A stretch of 64,000 bases of DNA from Acidobacteriota bacterium (GTDB lineage Bacteria; Acidobacteriota; Thermoanaerobaculia; Multivoradales; Multivoraceae). Position numbers and translations under genes: made by a program. The stretch's first letter is position 1. The number at the start of each line of letters is the position of its first letter. Below, piece after piece: positions 31,136 to 40,631 of this stretch. The stretch is from assembly GCA_028875725.1 (NCBI GenBank), contig JAPPCR010000005.1, positions 317,501-381,500 of the forward strand, written 5' to 3'. The notes below the pieces were generated by a model that saw only the letters and a list, made by a program, of their open reading frames with translations, did not search any database and was not told where the DNA came from.

Positions 31136-32251
31136 TCAGATGTTGACGAAGCGCTGAACGTCGACGCGGATCATCAACCCGGTGGCCGCACAACAGAAGA
31201 GCATGAAGGAGCCGCCGTAGCTGAGGAAGGGCAGCGGGATGCCGGTGATCGGAAGCAGACCGACCACCATCGCCGTATTGTAGAGAACGTGGCCCGCGAT
31301 GAAGCCGAGCAGGCCGACGACGAGCAGCATGCCGGCCGGGTCTCGCGCGGCAAGCGCCGCGCGCACGCCGTTTCCCAGGTAGAGGAGGAGCAGCCCCAGG
31401 ACGACGGTGACGCCCATGAACCCGTACTCCTCGCCCAGCACGGCGAACACGAAATCGGTGTGAGGCGTCGGCAGGAACTGCAGATTCGACTGCGTGCCCT
31501 CGCCGTAGCCTTTGCCCAGCATCTGGCCTGACCCGATGGCGATGCGGCTCTGGCGCACCTGGTAGCCCGACCCGAGCGGGTCCGCCTCGGGCCTGAAGAA
31601 GCTCGACACCCGGTCCTTCTGGTAGTCCTGCAGGGCGAAGACCCAGATGGCGCCCGCGACCACCGCGGCCACCCCCAGGGCGATCAGGGCGGACCGGAGT
31701 CTGAGGCCCGCGACGATGGCCATCGCTGCGAGCATCGGCACGAACATCAGGGCGCCGCCCATGTCCGGCTGCAGGGCGATCAGCAGCACCGGCGCCACGA
31801 CGAACGCCGAAGCCGACCAGAGCCAGCCGCGAGGCGCTACCGGCGCCTGCGCTTCCGCCATGTGACGGGCCAGCAGGAGGACCGTCGCGATCTTGCAGAA
31901 GTCCGACGGCTGACCGCCGAAACCGCCGATCCCGATCCAGCTCCGGGCCCCGCCCGCTTCGTGGCCGAAGAAGGTCACCGCCGCGAGCACCGCGACCGCG
32001 GCCAGGTAGATCCAGAAGGCGTAGCGGAGCAGGAACGAATAGTCCACCGCCGCCGCTGCCGCCATGACCAGCAGACCGAGAACGATCCACGCCGACTGGC
32101 GTATCTCGTAGTCGGTCGTCATGTCCGCCGAAGCACTGGAAATGACGACCAGGCCGATCACCGACAACGCCAGCGCCGACCCGCCGAGCAGCCAGCTGAC
32201 GGACCGGACCCGGCGCAGCAGATGCCAGCGATCAGGTTCCTGCGGCAGCAC
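31136..32251 (-). CDS. rodA: RodA (MrdB), SEDS peptidoglycan glycosyltransferase
   Basis: RodA polymerises glycan strands during cell elongation together with PBP2. The 371-residue protein has about ten membrane helices, the family motifs GSGQMLGKGYGEGTQSNLQFLP and HTDFVFAVLGEEYGFMG, and GIPLPFLSYGGS near the C-terminus (the SEDS signature). The ORF is open far upstream, but homology begins at the GTG at 32251 (VLPQEPDRWHLLRR), which is preceded by GAGGG and overlaps the end of mrdA by 20 bp. Confidence 0.95.
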   Translation of the reverse strand: MLPQEPDRWHLLRRVRSVSWLLGGSALALSVIGLVVISSASADMTTDYEIRQSAWIVLGLLVMAAAAAVDYSFLLRYAFWIYLAAVAVLAAVTFFGHEAGGARSWIGIGGFGGQPSDFCKIATVLLLARHMAEAQAPVAPRGWLWSASAFVVAPVLLIALQPDMGGALMFVPMLAAMAIVAGLRLRSALIALGVAAVVAGAIWVFALQDYQKDRVSSFFRPEADPLGSGYQVRQSRIAIGSGQMLGKGYGEGTQSNLQFLPTPHTDFVFAVLGEEYGFMGVTVVLGLLLLYLGNGVRAALAARDPAGMLLVVGLLGFIAGHVLYNTAMVVGLLPITGIPLPFLSYGGSFMLFCCAATGLMIRVDVQRFVNI

Positions 32252-34031
32252 CGAAGTGACCCTCGAGCAACTCTCTCGCCAGTGGCGCCGCCGCTTCCGA
32301 GCCCCTGCCCCCGTTCTCGACGAAGACGACGACCACCAGCTCCGGCGCGTCCACCGGAGCGTAGGAGGTGAACCAGGCATGGTCGGCCTGATCGGGCGGG
32401 AGATCCTCCGAGCGGATCCAGGTCTCCTGCGCGACGACCTGGGCGGTTCCCGTCTTGCCCGCGACGGCCACCACCGGCGTCCTGGCACTGCGTCCGGTTC
32501 CGTTCTCGACGACGTTGGCTAGCGCTTCGGCGACGAAGGAGAGCACTTCGGCATCCAGGCCGAGCGGCTCGGGAGGCTCACCGCCGCCCGCGACCATGTA
32601 CGGGCGCACCCGGAACCCCCCGTTCGCCACCGCGGCGGTCATCACCGCCACCTGCAGCGGCGAAGTCAGCAGCGGCCCCTGGCCTATCGCGACCGAGACC
32701 GTTTCGCCCGGATACCACGGATAGCCCCGCCGATCCCTGCTCCACTCGGGGTCGGGTACGAGACCCTCACTCTCGCCGGGGAGTTCGACCCCCGTTCGGC
32801 CACCCAGCCCGAGCCGGCGGGCGTAGGCGGCGATCACCTCGATTCCGATCTTGACGCCCTGCCGGTAGAAGTAGGTGTCGCAGGAGTGCTGCAGGGCCCC
32901 GCGCAGATCGACGAAGCCGTGCCCACGCGGCTGCCAGCAACGCCAGCGGCGGTCGTAGAGCCGGGTCGCGCCACTGCAGTAGACCCGTTCCTCGGGGCGA
33001 AGCAGTCCCTCCGCCAGACCCGCCACCGCCATCACGATCTTGAACACCGAGCCCGGCGGGTAGGTGTTCTGGATCGCGCGGTTCTGCAGGGGCTTTCCCG
33101 GTGCGTCGACGATCCCGTCCCAGTCCTCCTGGCTCAGCCGGCCGGCGAAGCGGTTCGGGTCGAACGACGGCGAGGAGATCATCGCCCGGATCGCGCCGTC
33201 GCGGGGGTCGAGCGCGACGATCGCGCCGGCCTTGTCCGCCAGCAGGCTCTCGGCCAACTGCTGCAGCCTAAGGTCGATCGTCAGGGTCACGGACTCGCCG
33301 GGCTCGGCGTCCGCCCGCCGCACGTCCTCGCCCATCAGGCGGCCCCGACTGTCGACGACCACGATCCGTTCGCCGTGGTTTCCTCGCAGCCGACGATCCC
33401 GCAGCAGTTCCACGCCGCTGCGGCCTACCAGATCCCCGGCCGCCAGAGAATCGTCGCGGTCGTGTTCGGCGGGAGTGGGTTCACCCAGATAGCCCACCAC
33501 ATGAGCGGTCTGAAAGCTGTGCCGGTACAGGCGTCGCCTCGAAGTGGAGATCTCGAACTCCGGATGCTCGGGCTCCGAAACCTCAAACCGGGCGACCTGG
33601 GTCAGCTCCAGGTCCTCGGCCAGCAGCACCGGCACCTCCCGGGCCACGCCCCGATGACGCTCCAGCGCGGCCCTGAGTTCCCGCTCCTCCCGGCCCAGGA
33701 TCCCGGCCGCGAAAGCCAGACTGGCGCCAAGGTCCGAACTCACGCTGCGGTCGATCATCAAGCGGAAAGTGGGCGTGTTCTCCACCAGGATCCGCCCCGA
33801 ACGGTCGTAGATCAGTCCCCTCGGCGCGTCCAGTCGCAGCACCCGCAGCCGGTTGTTCTCGGCCAGACGTTCGTAGTGCTCCGCCCGAATGATCTGGTGA
33901 TACCAGTAGGCGCCGATCACGACCGCCAGGGCCATGCCCAGCACGCCGCACAGCCATTTGAGCCGGGCGGCCATGTTCAGCAGGACCCAATCCGAGCTGT
34001 ACTCCTGCACCGGGTTCTGCAGACTCATCAT
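32232..34031 (-). CDS. mrdA: Penicillin-binding protein 2 (transpeptidase of the elongasome)
   Basis: PBP2 cross-links peptidoglycan during elongation. It is 599 residues long, with one N-terminal membrane helix (WLCGVLGMALAVVIGAYWY), a pedestal domain (RLDAPRGLIYDRSGRILVENTP) and a C-terminal transpeptidase domain with the three penicillin-binding motifs: SVFK (SxxK, in PPGSVFKIV), SCD (in HSCDTYFYRQG) and KTG (in VAGKTGTAQV). It is 13 bp downstream of mreD and overlaps rodA, consistent with the usual mrdAB pair. Confidence 0.96.
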   Translation of the reverse strand: MMSLQNPVQEYSSDWVLLNMAARLKWLCGVLGMALAVVIGAYWYHQIIRAEHYERLAENNRLRVLRLDAPRGLIYDRSGRILVENTPTFRLMIDRSVSSDLGASLAFAAGILGREERELRAALERHRGVAREVPVLLAEDLELTQVARFEVSEPEHPEFEISTSRRRLYRHSFQTAHVVGYLGEPTPAEHDRDDSLAAGDLVGRSGVELLRDRRLRGNHGERIVVVDSRGRLMGEDVRRADAEPGESVTLTIDLRLQQLAESLLADKAGAIVALDPRDGAIRAMISSPSFDPNRFAGRLSQEDWDGIVDAPGKPLQNRAIQNTYPPGSVFKIVMAVAGLAEGLLRPEERVYCSGATRLYDRRWRCWQPRGHGFVDLRGALQHSCDTYFYRQGVKIGIEVIAAYARRLGLGGRTGVELPGESEGLVPDPEWSRDRRGYPWYPGETVSVAIGQGPLLTSPLQVAVMTAAVANGGFRVRPYMVAGGGEPPEPLGLDAEVLSFVAEALANVVENGTGRSARTPVVAVAGKTGTAQVVAQETWIRSEDLPPDQADHAWFTSYAPVDAPELVVVVFVENGGRGSEAAAPLARELLEGHFGAAAGT

Positions 34032-34044
34032 GTGGCCGTCGCGG

Positions 34045-34557
34045 TCACCGCGGACGCGCCCTCCCCTCCTTCAGGGTACGCCGTTCATCGACCCAGGCCT
34101 GGGCCCGGTTGAACAACCACAGGCTCGGCAGGCCGACGGCGGTCGTCGCCGCCACGCGTAGCGGAACGACGGCGGCGCCGAACTCGGCGACTTCCAGAAA
34201 CCTGAGGAGGCCGAGAACGATCGCCTGATGCACCAGCGTACCCACCGCAACCAGGAGCAACGCCACCGTCCTCTGGCCGGTGTCCACGCGCTGCGACAGG
34301 CGGGCGACTCCGTAGCCTACGACGCAGCAGGCGAGGCCGTGAAGGCCGAATGGCGAAGTGCTCAGCGTGTCCTGAACCAGGCCCGCGACCAGGCCGCCCG
34401 CGACGCCCTGGAGCGAGTTGCCGGCCAGGCTGCCGAGCACGACCAGGAGCACGAACAGGTCGATCGTCCGCCCGGCCGCCGGCAGCACTTCGGCCAGCAG
34501 CAATTCGACCAGCGACACCAGGGCCAGACTGGCCGCGAACCTAGCGGCCCACGGCAT
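34045..34557 (-). CDS. mreD: Rod-shape-determining protein MreD
   Basis: This 170-residue membrane protein has about five hydrophobic helices (FVLLVVLGSLAGNSLQGVAGG, LVQDTLSTSPFGLHGLACCVVGY, LLLVAVGTLVHQAIVLGLL). The GLVQDTLSTSPFGLHGL loop matches the conserved MreD region GLLxDxxSxxxLG. MreD connects MreC with the RodA-PBP2 machinery. The start at 34557 overlaps the end of mreC by 17 bp. The larger reading frame upstream is just an open frame inside mreC. Confidence 0.9.
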   Translation of the reverse strand: MPWAARFAASLALVSLVELLLAEVLPAAGRTIDLFVLLVVLGSLAGNSLQGVAGGLVAGLVQDTLSTSPFGLHGLACCVVGYGVARLSQRVDTGQRTVALLLVAVGTLVHQAIVLGLLRFLEVAEFGAAVVPLRVAATTAVGLPSLWLFNRAQAWVDERRTLKEGRARPR

Positions 34558-35380
34558 CCGCGCCGTCCATGACCGCCTCGGGCACCGGGTCGCGGCGCCA
34601 CACGAAAGCATGGCTGAGCGAACCGAGATCCACGCGCGGGGCGACCTTGATTTCGTGGAAGTGATCGCCGCCGGACTCGACGGAGGTGACCGTGCCGATC
34701 GGGATTCCTCGCGGGAAGACGCCGTCGATACCGGCCGTGACCACGCGGTCTCCAGGCTGGACATCGACCTGCACCGGCACGTACGCGAGCGAGAGTACGC
34801 CTGCCGCCTCCGTGCCCCGGACGATGCCCTGACGGCGCGTTCGCTGGATCATCGCGCCCACCGAAGAGTCTCGATCCGTAAGGAGCAGCACCCGCGCATA
34901 GTCGCCCCCGGCCGAAACGACGCGGCCCAGCAACCCGTCGACCGTGGTCACGGGCCGCCGCGCCCACTCCGCCCTCGCGTTGCCGCGAGGCAACCGCAGA
35001 ATGGCCGTGCGCCGCCACGAGTGGTAGTCGACGTAGACGACGTCCGCCAGCAAAAGCTCCGCGTCCGGCGGCCGCGCGTATCCGAACGGCGCCGAAAGCA
35101 GGTCGACCTCCAGTTCCGCGCCAAGAGCGGTCGCATGGGCCGCCTCAAGCTGCCGCAGCCGGCTTCGAAGTTCCTCGTTCTCGCGTTCCAGCCGAGCCCT
35201 CGTCCGCCACCCCTCTCGCACGCCGCCCGCGACATCGGCGGCCGCGGAGACCAGTCGCTTCGCGGGGGCCTCCACCCACAACGCCACGTCGCCCGCACGC
35301 TCCGGCGACTGAGCGGTCAACGACGCGAGCAGAAAGGTCACCGTGACGGCGAACAGGATGGCGACCCGACGCTCGCTCAT
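34541..35380 (-). CDS. mreC: Rod-shape-determining protein MreC
   Basis: This 279-residue protein has one N-terminal membrane helix (VAILFAVTVTFLLASLT), a coiled coil (LERENEELRSRLRQLEAAHAT, about 65-85) and two beta-barrel-like subdomains with VDGLLGRVVSAGGDYARVLLLTDRDSSVGAMI and DVQPGDRVVTAGIDGVFPRGIPIGTV. These match MreC, the periplasmic activator of PBP2-RodA. It is 15 bp downstream of mreB. The coiled coil and barrel order is normal. Confidence 0.95.
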   Translation of the reverse strand: MSERRVAILFAVTVTFLLASLTAQSPERAGDVALWVEAPAKRLVSAAADVAGGVREGWRTRARLERENEELRSRLRQLEAAHATALGAELEVDLLSAPFGYARPPDAELLLADVVYVDYHSWRRTAILRLPRGNARAEWARRPVTTVDGLLGRVVSAGGDYARVLLLTDRDSSVGAMIQRTRRQGIVRGTEAAGVLSLAYVPVQVDVQPGDRVVTAGIDGVFPRGIPIGTVTSVESGGDHFHEIKVAPRVDLGSLSHAFVWRRDPVPEAVMDGADAVGR

Positions 35381-35395
35381 CTCGGTGAACGCTCC

Positions 35396-36412
<1,017 letters not shown>

Positions 36413-36513
36413 TCGGGATGAACCTCGCGCCGCGATCATAACCGCCGGACGGCCGCCCGATCCTGTTACGATGCAAGACCTTCTGCGTTCTACCGAGCGC
36501 CTGGGTCCGAATC

Positions 36514-38466
36514 ATGCTGAACGTCATTCGCAAGAACATCAAGAGCTTCTATCCGCTGGCCATCGGCCTCGCCCTCGTCTTCGTGCTGCTCGTCTTCACC
36601 GACTTTCAGACGCTCGACGGCACTCAGATCAACCCGGATGCAGCCATCGTGGGCGGCGACAGCATCACCTTCGCCGAGTTCGAGCGCAGCTACCGGAACG
36701 CGGAGAACCGCTACCGGGAGATCTACGGCGACGCCTTCAACGCGGATCTCGCGGACCAGCTCCAGTTGCCGGTTCAGGCCCTGGAAGCCCTGATCACCGA
36801 CCGCCTTCTCATCATGGAGGCGGAGAAGATGGGGCTGACCGTCAGCGACGAAGAGCTGCAGGAGGAGATCCTCTCCGTCCCCGCCCTGACCGACGGCGCC
36901 GGCAACTTCATCGGCGCGCGGCAGTACCAGGATCTCCTGCGCGCGAACCGGCTCACGGTGGACGACTTCGAGGCCGACCTGCGCACGTCGCTGCTCGTGG
37001 GGAAGCTGCAGGCGGCGCTGACGGAGGTCGCCCACGTCTCCGACGCGGAAGTCGAGTTGCGCGCCCGCGACGCCGCCGAGCGCGCCGCGATCCGCTACTT
37101 CCAGGTGCCGGCCAGCCGCTTCGCCGCCGAGGCCGAGCCTTCGAGCGAGGAGGCCGCGGCCTATTACGAAGAGCATCGCGAGGAGTTCAGGCTCCCCGAG
37201 CGCCGGCGGGTGGGCTACCTCCTGGTCAGCACGAACACGGTCCGGGCCGAACTCGAGGTGACCGACGACGAGGTCCGGACGTACTACGAAGGCAACCCGG
37301 CCCAGTTCGAGATCCCGGAGCAGGTTCGGGCCAGCCACATCCTTCTGCTCGAGAACAGCGAACGGGACGCGGAACAGGCGCGCAGCCTGCTGAACCGGCT
37401 GCGCGGCCGCATCGAGGCCGGAGAGGACTTCGCGGCGCTGGCCCGCGAGTACTCGGACGACGAGGCCACGCAGGAAGCCGGCGGCGACCTCGGCTACTTC
37501 GGCCGCGGCGCGATGACGCAGGCCTTCGAGGACGCCGCGTTCGGCGCCGCAAGCGGCGACCTGGTGGGACCGGTCGAGAACCAGCTCGGTCCGCGCACCG
37601 GCCATCACCTGATCCAGGTCCACGAGCGCCGCGAAGGCGGGCGCCAGACCCTCGAGGAAGTCGCCAACCTGATCCGGGTCCAGCTCCTGGCCACCCGGGC
37701 CGAAGAGGAGGCGAAGAGCCGGATCGATTCCCTGCACGAACGCCTGGCGGACGAGACCTTCGCCGGCGAGGACGAGGCCCGGGAACTGGCCGCCGCCGAA
37801 GCGCTCGTCTACGCCAGCACGGAGCCGTTCGGCGAAGACGATGCCGTGGCCGGCATCGGCCGCAACTTCAACTTCAGCTCCGCGGCGTTCGGTCTCGAGA
37901 CCGGCGCCTGGTCCGAGCCGGTTCGCATCGCCGCAGGCTGGGCTCTCCTCTCCGTGCTCGAGGTGCTGCCGCCCCGGGACTCGGAGTTCGTGGAAGTCGA
38001 GGTCGACGTTCGCGAGGTCGTCCGCAGGCAGAAGGAGACCGAGCTCCTGGCGTCGGCGCTCACCGAGACGCGGGGGCGCGTCGAGGACGGGCTGAGCATG
38101 GACGACGCGGCCGAGGAGTTCGATGCCGTGATCGAGGAGAGCGGCAGCTTCGGCCTGCGCCAACCGATCGGCACGCTGGGCGCACTACCCGAGTTGTCCC
38201 GCGCCGCGTTCGCGCTCTCCGCGGGCCAGTTCGGCGGTCCGGTGGACACTCCGTTCGGCGCCGTTCTGTTCGAGGTGACCGAGCGTGAGTCCTTCGATCC
38301 TGTGCTGTTCGACCCCGAGGCGACACGGAACGAACTCCTGGCCGAGCGGAACCTGACCATGCTCCAGTCCCTGCTGCAGCGGCTCCGCGAGGAGGTCGGC
38401 GTCCACTACACCCAGGACTTCATCGAGAACTTCGGTCTGGGCGAGGCCGAGGCAGCCGGCACCTGA
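36514..38466 (+). CDS. PpiD-like periplasmic peptidyl-prolyl isomerase / chaperone
   Basis: This 650-residue protein has an N-terminal membrane anchor (FYPLAIGLALVFVLLVF, residues 12-28), a SurA_N-like chaperone region (about 35-230, with AALEALITDRLLIMEAEKMGL-type helices), a parvulin PPIase domain (ASHILLLEN ... FAALAREYSDDEATQEAGGDLGYFGRG, about 270-365) and a C-terminal chaperone part with a second parvulin-like, degenerate segment. This is the PpiD layout: a helper of outer-membrane and secreted protein folding at the SecYEG exit. It is followed by ruvA after 25 bp. Confidence 0.9.
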   Translation: MLNVIRKNIKSFYPLAIGLALVFVLLVFTDFQTLDGTQINPDAAIVGGDSITFAEFERSYRNAENRYREIYGDAFNADLADQLQLPVQALEALITDRLLIMEAEKMGLTVSDEELQEEILSVPALTDGAGNFIGARQYQDLLRANRLTVDDFEADLRTSLLVGKLQAALTEVAHVSDAEVELRARDAAERAAIRYFQVPASRFAAEAEPSSEEAAAYYEEHREEFRLPERRRVGYLLVSTNTVRAELEVTDDEVRTYYEGNPAQFEIPEQVRASHILLLENSERDAEQARSLLNRLRGRIEAGEDFAALAREYSDDEATQEAGGDLGYFGRGAMTQAFEDAAFGAASGDLVGPVENQLGPRTGHHLIQVHERREGGRQTLEEVANLIRVQLLATRAEEEAKSRIDSLHERLADETFAGEDEARELAAAEALVYASTEPFGEDDAVAGIGRNFNFSSAAFGLETGAWSEPVRIAAGWALLSVLEVLPPRDSEFVEVEVDVREVVRRQKETELLASALTETRGRVEDGLSMDDAAEEFDAVIEESGSFGLRQPIGTLGALPELSRAAFALSAGQFGGPVDTPFGAVLFEVTERESFDPVLFDPEATRNELLAERNLTMLQSLLQRLREEVGVHYTQDFIENFGLGEAEAAGT

Positions 38467-38491
38467 CCGCGGCGCGGCGCTCCCTGGCGGC

Positions 38492-39109
38492 TTGATCGGC
38501 TATCTGCGCGGACGCCGCCTGGCCCTCGAGCCCGAACGTCTGGTGCTCGACACCAACGGCGTCGGCTACGCCGTGCGGATCCCCCTGTCGACGTACTTCG
38601 AACTGGAGAAGCTCGACGCGGCTGCCGAGATCGGCCTGTTCATCCATACCCACGTCCGCGCCGACGCGATCGAGCTCTTCGGCTTCTGGACCGAGGGCGA
38701 ACGGACCCTGTTCGAGCACTGTCTCGCGGTCAGCGGAGTCGGTCCCCGGCTCGCCCAGGTCGTTCTGTCGGGCGGTTCCACCAGGGAGCTGCTGAACGCC
38801 ATCGGCGGCGGCAACGTGGCGGCTCTGACCCGGATCCCGGGCATCGGCCGCAAGACGGCCGAACGGATGGTGCTGGAACTCAGGGAAAAGGCGAAGACGC
38901 TGCTCGCCGAAGCCGGCGCCGAACCGCCGGCGGCCGAACCCGAAGCCGGCCGCGAGGACGAACAGGAACAGGCCGTCAGCGCCCTGGTCAACCTCGGCTA
39001 CCGCGCGTCCGAGGCCCAGCGCGCCGTCTCACGGGTGCTCGCGGAAGAACCCGAGATGGACTTCCAGGAACTCCTGCGCCGCAGCCTGCGCCAGCTGTCA
39101 CGGCTCTGA
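38492..39109 (+). CDS. ruvA: Holliday junction helicase subunit RuvA
   Basis: RuvA binds Holliday junctions and loads the RuvB motor. The 205-residue protein has the N-terminal OB fold (GYLRGRRLALEPERLVLDTNGVGYAVRIP), two helix-hairpin-helix motifs (AVSGVGPRLAQVVLSG and IPGIGRKTAERMVLEL) and a C-terminal three-helix domain (AVSALVNLGYRASEAQRAV) joined by an acidic linker. The start is TTG at 38492. A 186-bp inverted-arm element and some hairpins separate it from ruvB. Confidence 0.95.
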   Translation: MIGYLRGRRLALEPERLVLDTNGVGYAVRIPLSTYFELEKLDAAAEIGLFIHTHVRADAIELFGFWTEGERTLFEHCLAVSGVGPRLAQVVLSGGSTRELLNAIGGGNVAALTRIPGIGRKTAERMVLELREKAKTLLAEAGAEPPAAEPEAGREDEQEQAVSALVNLGYRASEAQRAVSRVLAEEPEMDFQELLRRSLRQLSRL

Positions 39110-39131
39110 CGACCGGGACGCGTGGGACGCA

Positions 39132-39317
39132 CCCGCCCGGTCGGGGCACGAGGGGGGTCAGCTCCCAGCTGACGCTCCCGCCCAAGAGGAAATGGGGAGG
39201 TTGCGCTCGCTCCGCTTCACTCGCTCCGGTCTGGCGTCAGACGCCTGTATGGTCGGTGGCCGTCGCTCGTTCAGAGGCACCTGGGAGCTGACCCCCCTCG
39301 TGCCCCAACCGGGCTGG
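39132..39317. repeat. 186-bp element with 37-bp terminal inverted arms (copy 2)
   Basis: Arms 39132-39168 and 39281-39317 are complementary at 35 of 37 positions. The centre, read on the plus strand, is homologous to copy 1 (17320-17499) read on the minus strand: TGACGCTCCCGC, CAAGAGGA, TTGCGCTCGCTCCGCTTCA and the GCCGTCGCTCGTTCAGAGGC block all recur in the same order. The outer arm sequence is different (GGGGCACGAGGGGGGTCAG here). It starts 22 bp after the ruvA stop, so both copies follow a gene in the same orientation relative to transcription. No target-site duplication is seen. Confidence 0.9.
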
Positions 39318-39374
39318 ACGTTGTTGTTGTCTGGCCGGACCTTCGGGAAGCGCACCGGACCTTTCCCTGGGTGC

Positions 39375-39412
39375 GCGGGTCTTCTGACCCGCATCCGCCG
39401 CAGGCGGAATCT
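39375..39412. repeat. Two adjacent short hairpins in the ruvA-ruvB gap
   Basis: GCGGGTC-ttct-GACCCGC (39375-39392) is followed by TCCGCC-gca-GGCGGA (about 39394-39408). With the copy-2 element, these fill most of the 344-bp ruvA-ruvB gap; no gene is seen there. The first hairpin recurs in reverse inside the class III aminotransferase gene near 61370-61385. Confidence 0.6.
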
Positions 39413-39453
39413 GCGTTGGCGGATACTGCCTTGGGGCGCGATAGCATCCGGGC

Positions 39454-40485
39454 ATGGCCGGGACGGGCGGCACCGAAGGTGAAGAGAGCATTCTCTCGCC
39501 CGCCCGGGACGCTGACGATCGGCGCGTCGAACCGTCGCTTCGGCCGCAGCGGCTGAACGAGTACCTGGGCCAGGAGAAGATCGTCGAGCTGCTCGACATC
39601 TACATGCAGGCGGCACGCCGGCGGGGCGAAGCTCTGGACCACGTGCTGCTGTTCGGGCCGCCCGGGCTGGGCAAGACGACTCTCGCGCACATCATCGCCC
39701 GGGAGATGGGCTCGGCGTTGCGGTCCACCTCCGGTCCGGTGCTGGAGCGGGCGGGAGACCTGGCGGCGATCCTGACCAACCTCGAACCCGGAGACGTCCT
39801 CTTCATCGACGAGATTCACCGTCTCGGCCCGACCGTCGAGGAGATCCTCTACCCGGCGCTCGAGGACTTCCAGCTCGATCTGGTGATCGGCGCGGGGCCG
39901 ATGGCGAAGACGGTGCGCATCGATCTGCCCCGATTCACGCTGGTTGGCGCCACCACCCGCGCCGGCCTCATCACCCCGCCGCTGCAGGGGCGCTTCGGCA
40001 TCGTCCACCGGCTCGACTTCTACGGTCCGGATGTCCTCAGCGTGATCATCCAGCGCTCCGCCGAGCTGCTCGAGGTGCCCGTCGATCTGGGCGGCGCCGA
40101 CGAGATCGCCCGGCGCAGCCGCGGCACCCCCAGGATCGCGAACCGGCTGCTGCGCCGGGTACGCGACTACGCGCAGATCGAAGCGGACGGACGGATCGAC
40201 CGCGACATCGCCAACCAGGCTCTCCTTCAGCAGGAGGTCGACGAGCAGGGCCTCGACAAGATCGACCGGAGGATCATGGAACTGCTGATCGAGCAGTACG
40301 GAGGCGGCCCGGCCGGCCTCAAGGCGCTCGCGGCGTCGGTCGGGGAGGACGAGGGCACGATCGAGGACTTCTACGAGCCGTACCTGGTCCAGAAGGGATT
40401 CCTCCAGCGCACCCGCCGCGGCCGGGTGGCCACCAAGCGAGCGTACGAACACCTGGACCTGGAAGTCCGGGGCACCCTGTTCTGA
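39454..40485 (+). CDS. ruvB: Holliday junction branch-migration ATPase RuvB
   Basis: RuvB is the AAA+ motor that drives Holliday-junction branch migration with RuvA. The 343-residue protein has [16 protein letters not shown] near the N-terminus, Walker [18 protein letters not shown], Walker [13 protein letters not shown], sensor 1 [11 protein letters not shown], the arginine finger region [10 protein letters not shown] and the C-terminal winged helix ending [18 protein letters not shown]. The start ATG at 39454 gives the normal length plus about 20 unconserved residues. Confidence 0.97.
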   Translation: MAGTGGTEGEESILSPARDADDRRVEPSLRPQRLNEYLGQEKIVELLDIYMQAARRRGEALDHVLLFGPPGLGKTTLAHIIAREMGSALRSTSGPVLERAGDLAAILTNLEPGDVLFIDEIHRLGPTVEEILYPALEDFQLDLVIGAGPMAKTVRIDLPRFTLVGATTRAGLITPPLQGRFGIVHRLDFYGPDVLSVIIQRSAELLEVPVDLGGADEIARRSRGTPRIANRLLRRVRDYAQIEADGRIDRDIANQALLQQEVDEQGLDKIDRRIMELLIEQYGGGPAGLKALAASVGEDEGTIEDFYEPYLVQKGFLQRTRRGRVATKRAYEHLDLEVRGTLF

Positions 40486-40492
40486 AGGCGCA

Positions 40493-40525
40493 CCAGGGCC
40501 GGCAACGACCTTCGGCCCGTCCTGG
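40493..40525 (+). terminator. Possible terminator hairpin after ruvB
   Basis: CCAGG-GCCG at 40493-40501 can pair with CGGC and CCTGG at 40513-40525, with a small bulge. No T run follows, so this would be a weak or Rho-assisted terminator. The remaining 100 bp before thrA show no clear promoter or leader peptide. Confidence 0.3.
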
Positions 40526-40631
40526 AGCCGGAGGGGTGCGTCCCCCGCCGTGGCGCCGACCGTCGTTGGGGTGTACGCTAACGCGCCTTTCGTGCCCTCC
40601 GACGACGACGTGACTTCCACAGCATCCGATC

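Noticed and set aside
40486..40631. Threonine attenuator or riboswitch before thrA
   Set aside because: I see no leader peptide rich in Thr/Ile codons and no antiterminator-terminator pair; only a weak hairpin close to ruvB.
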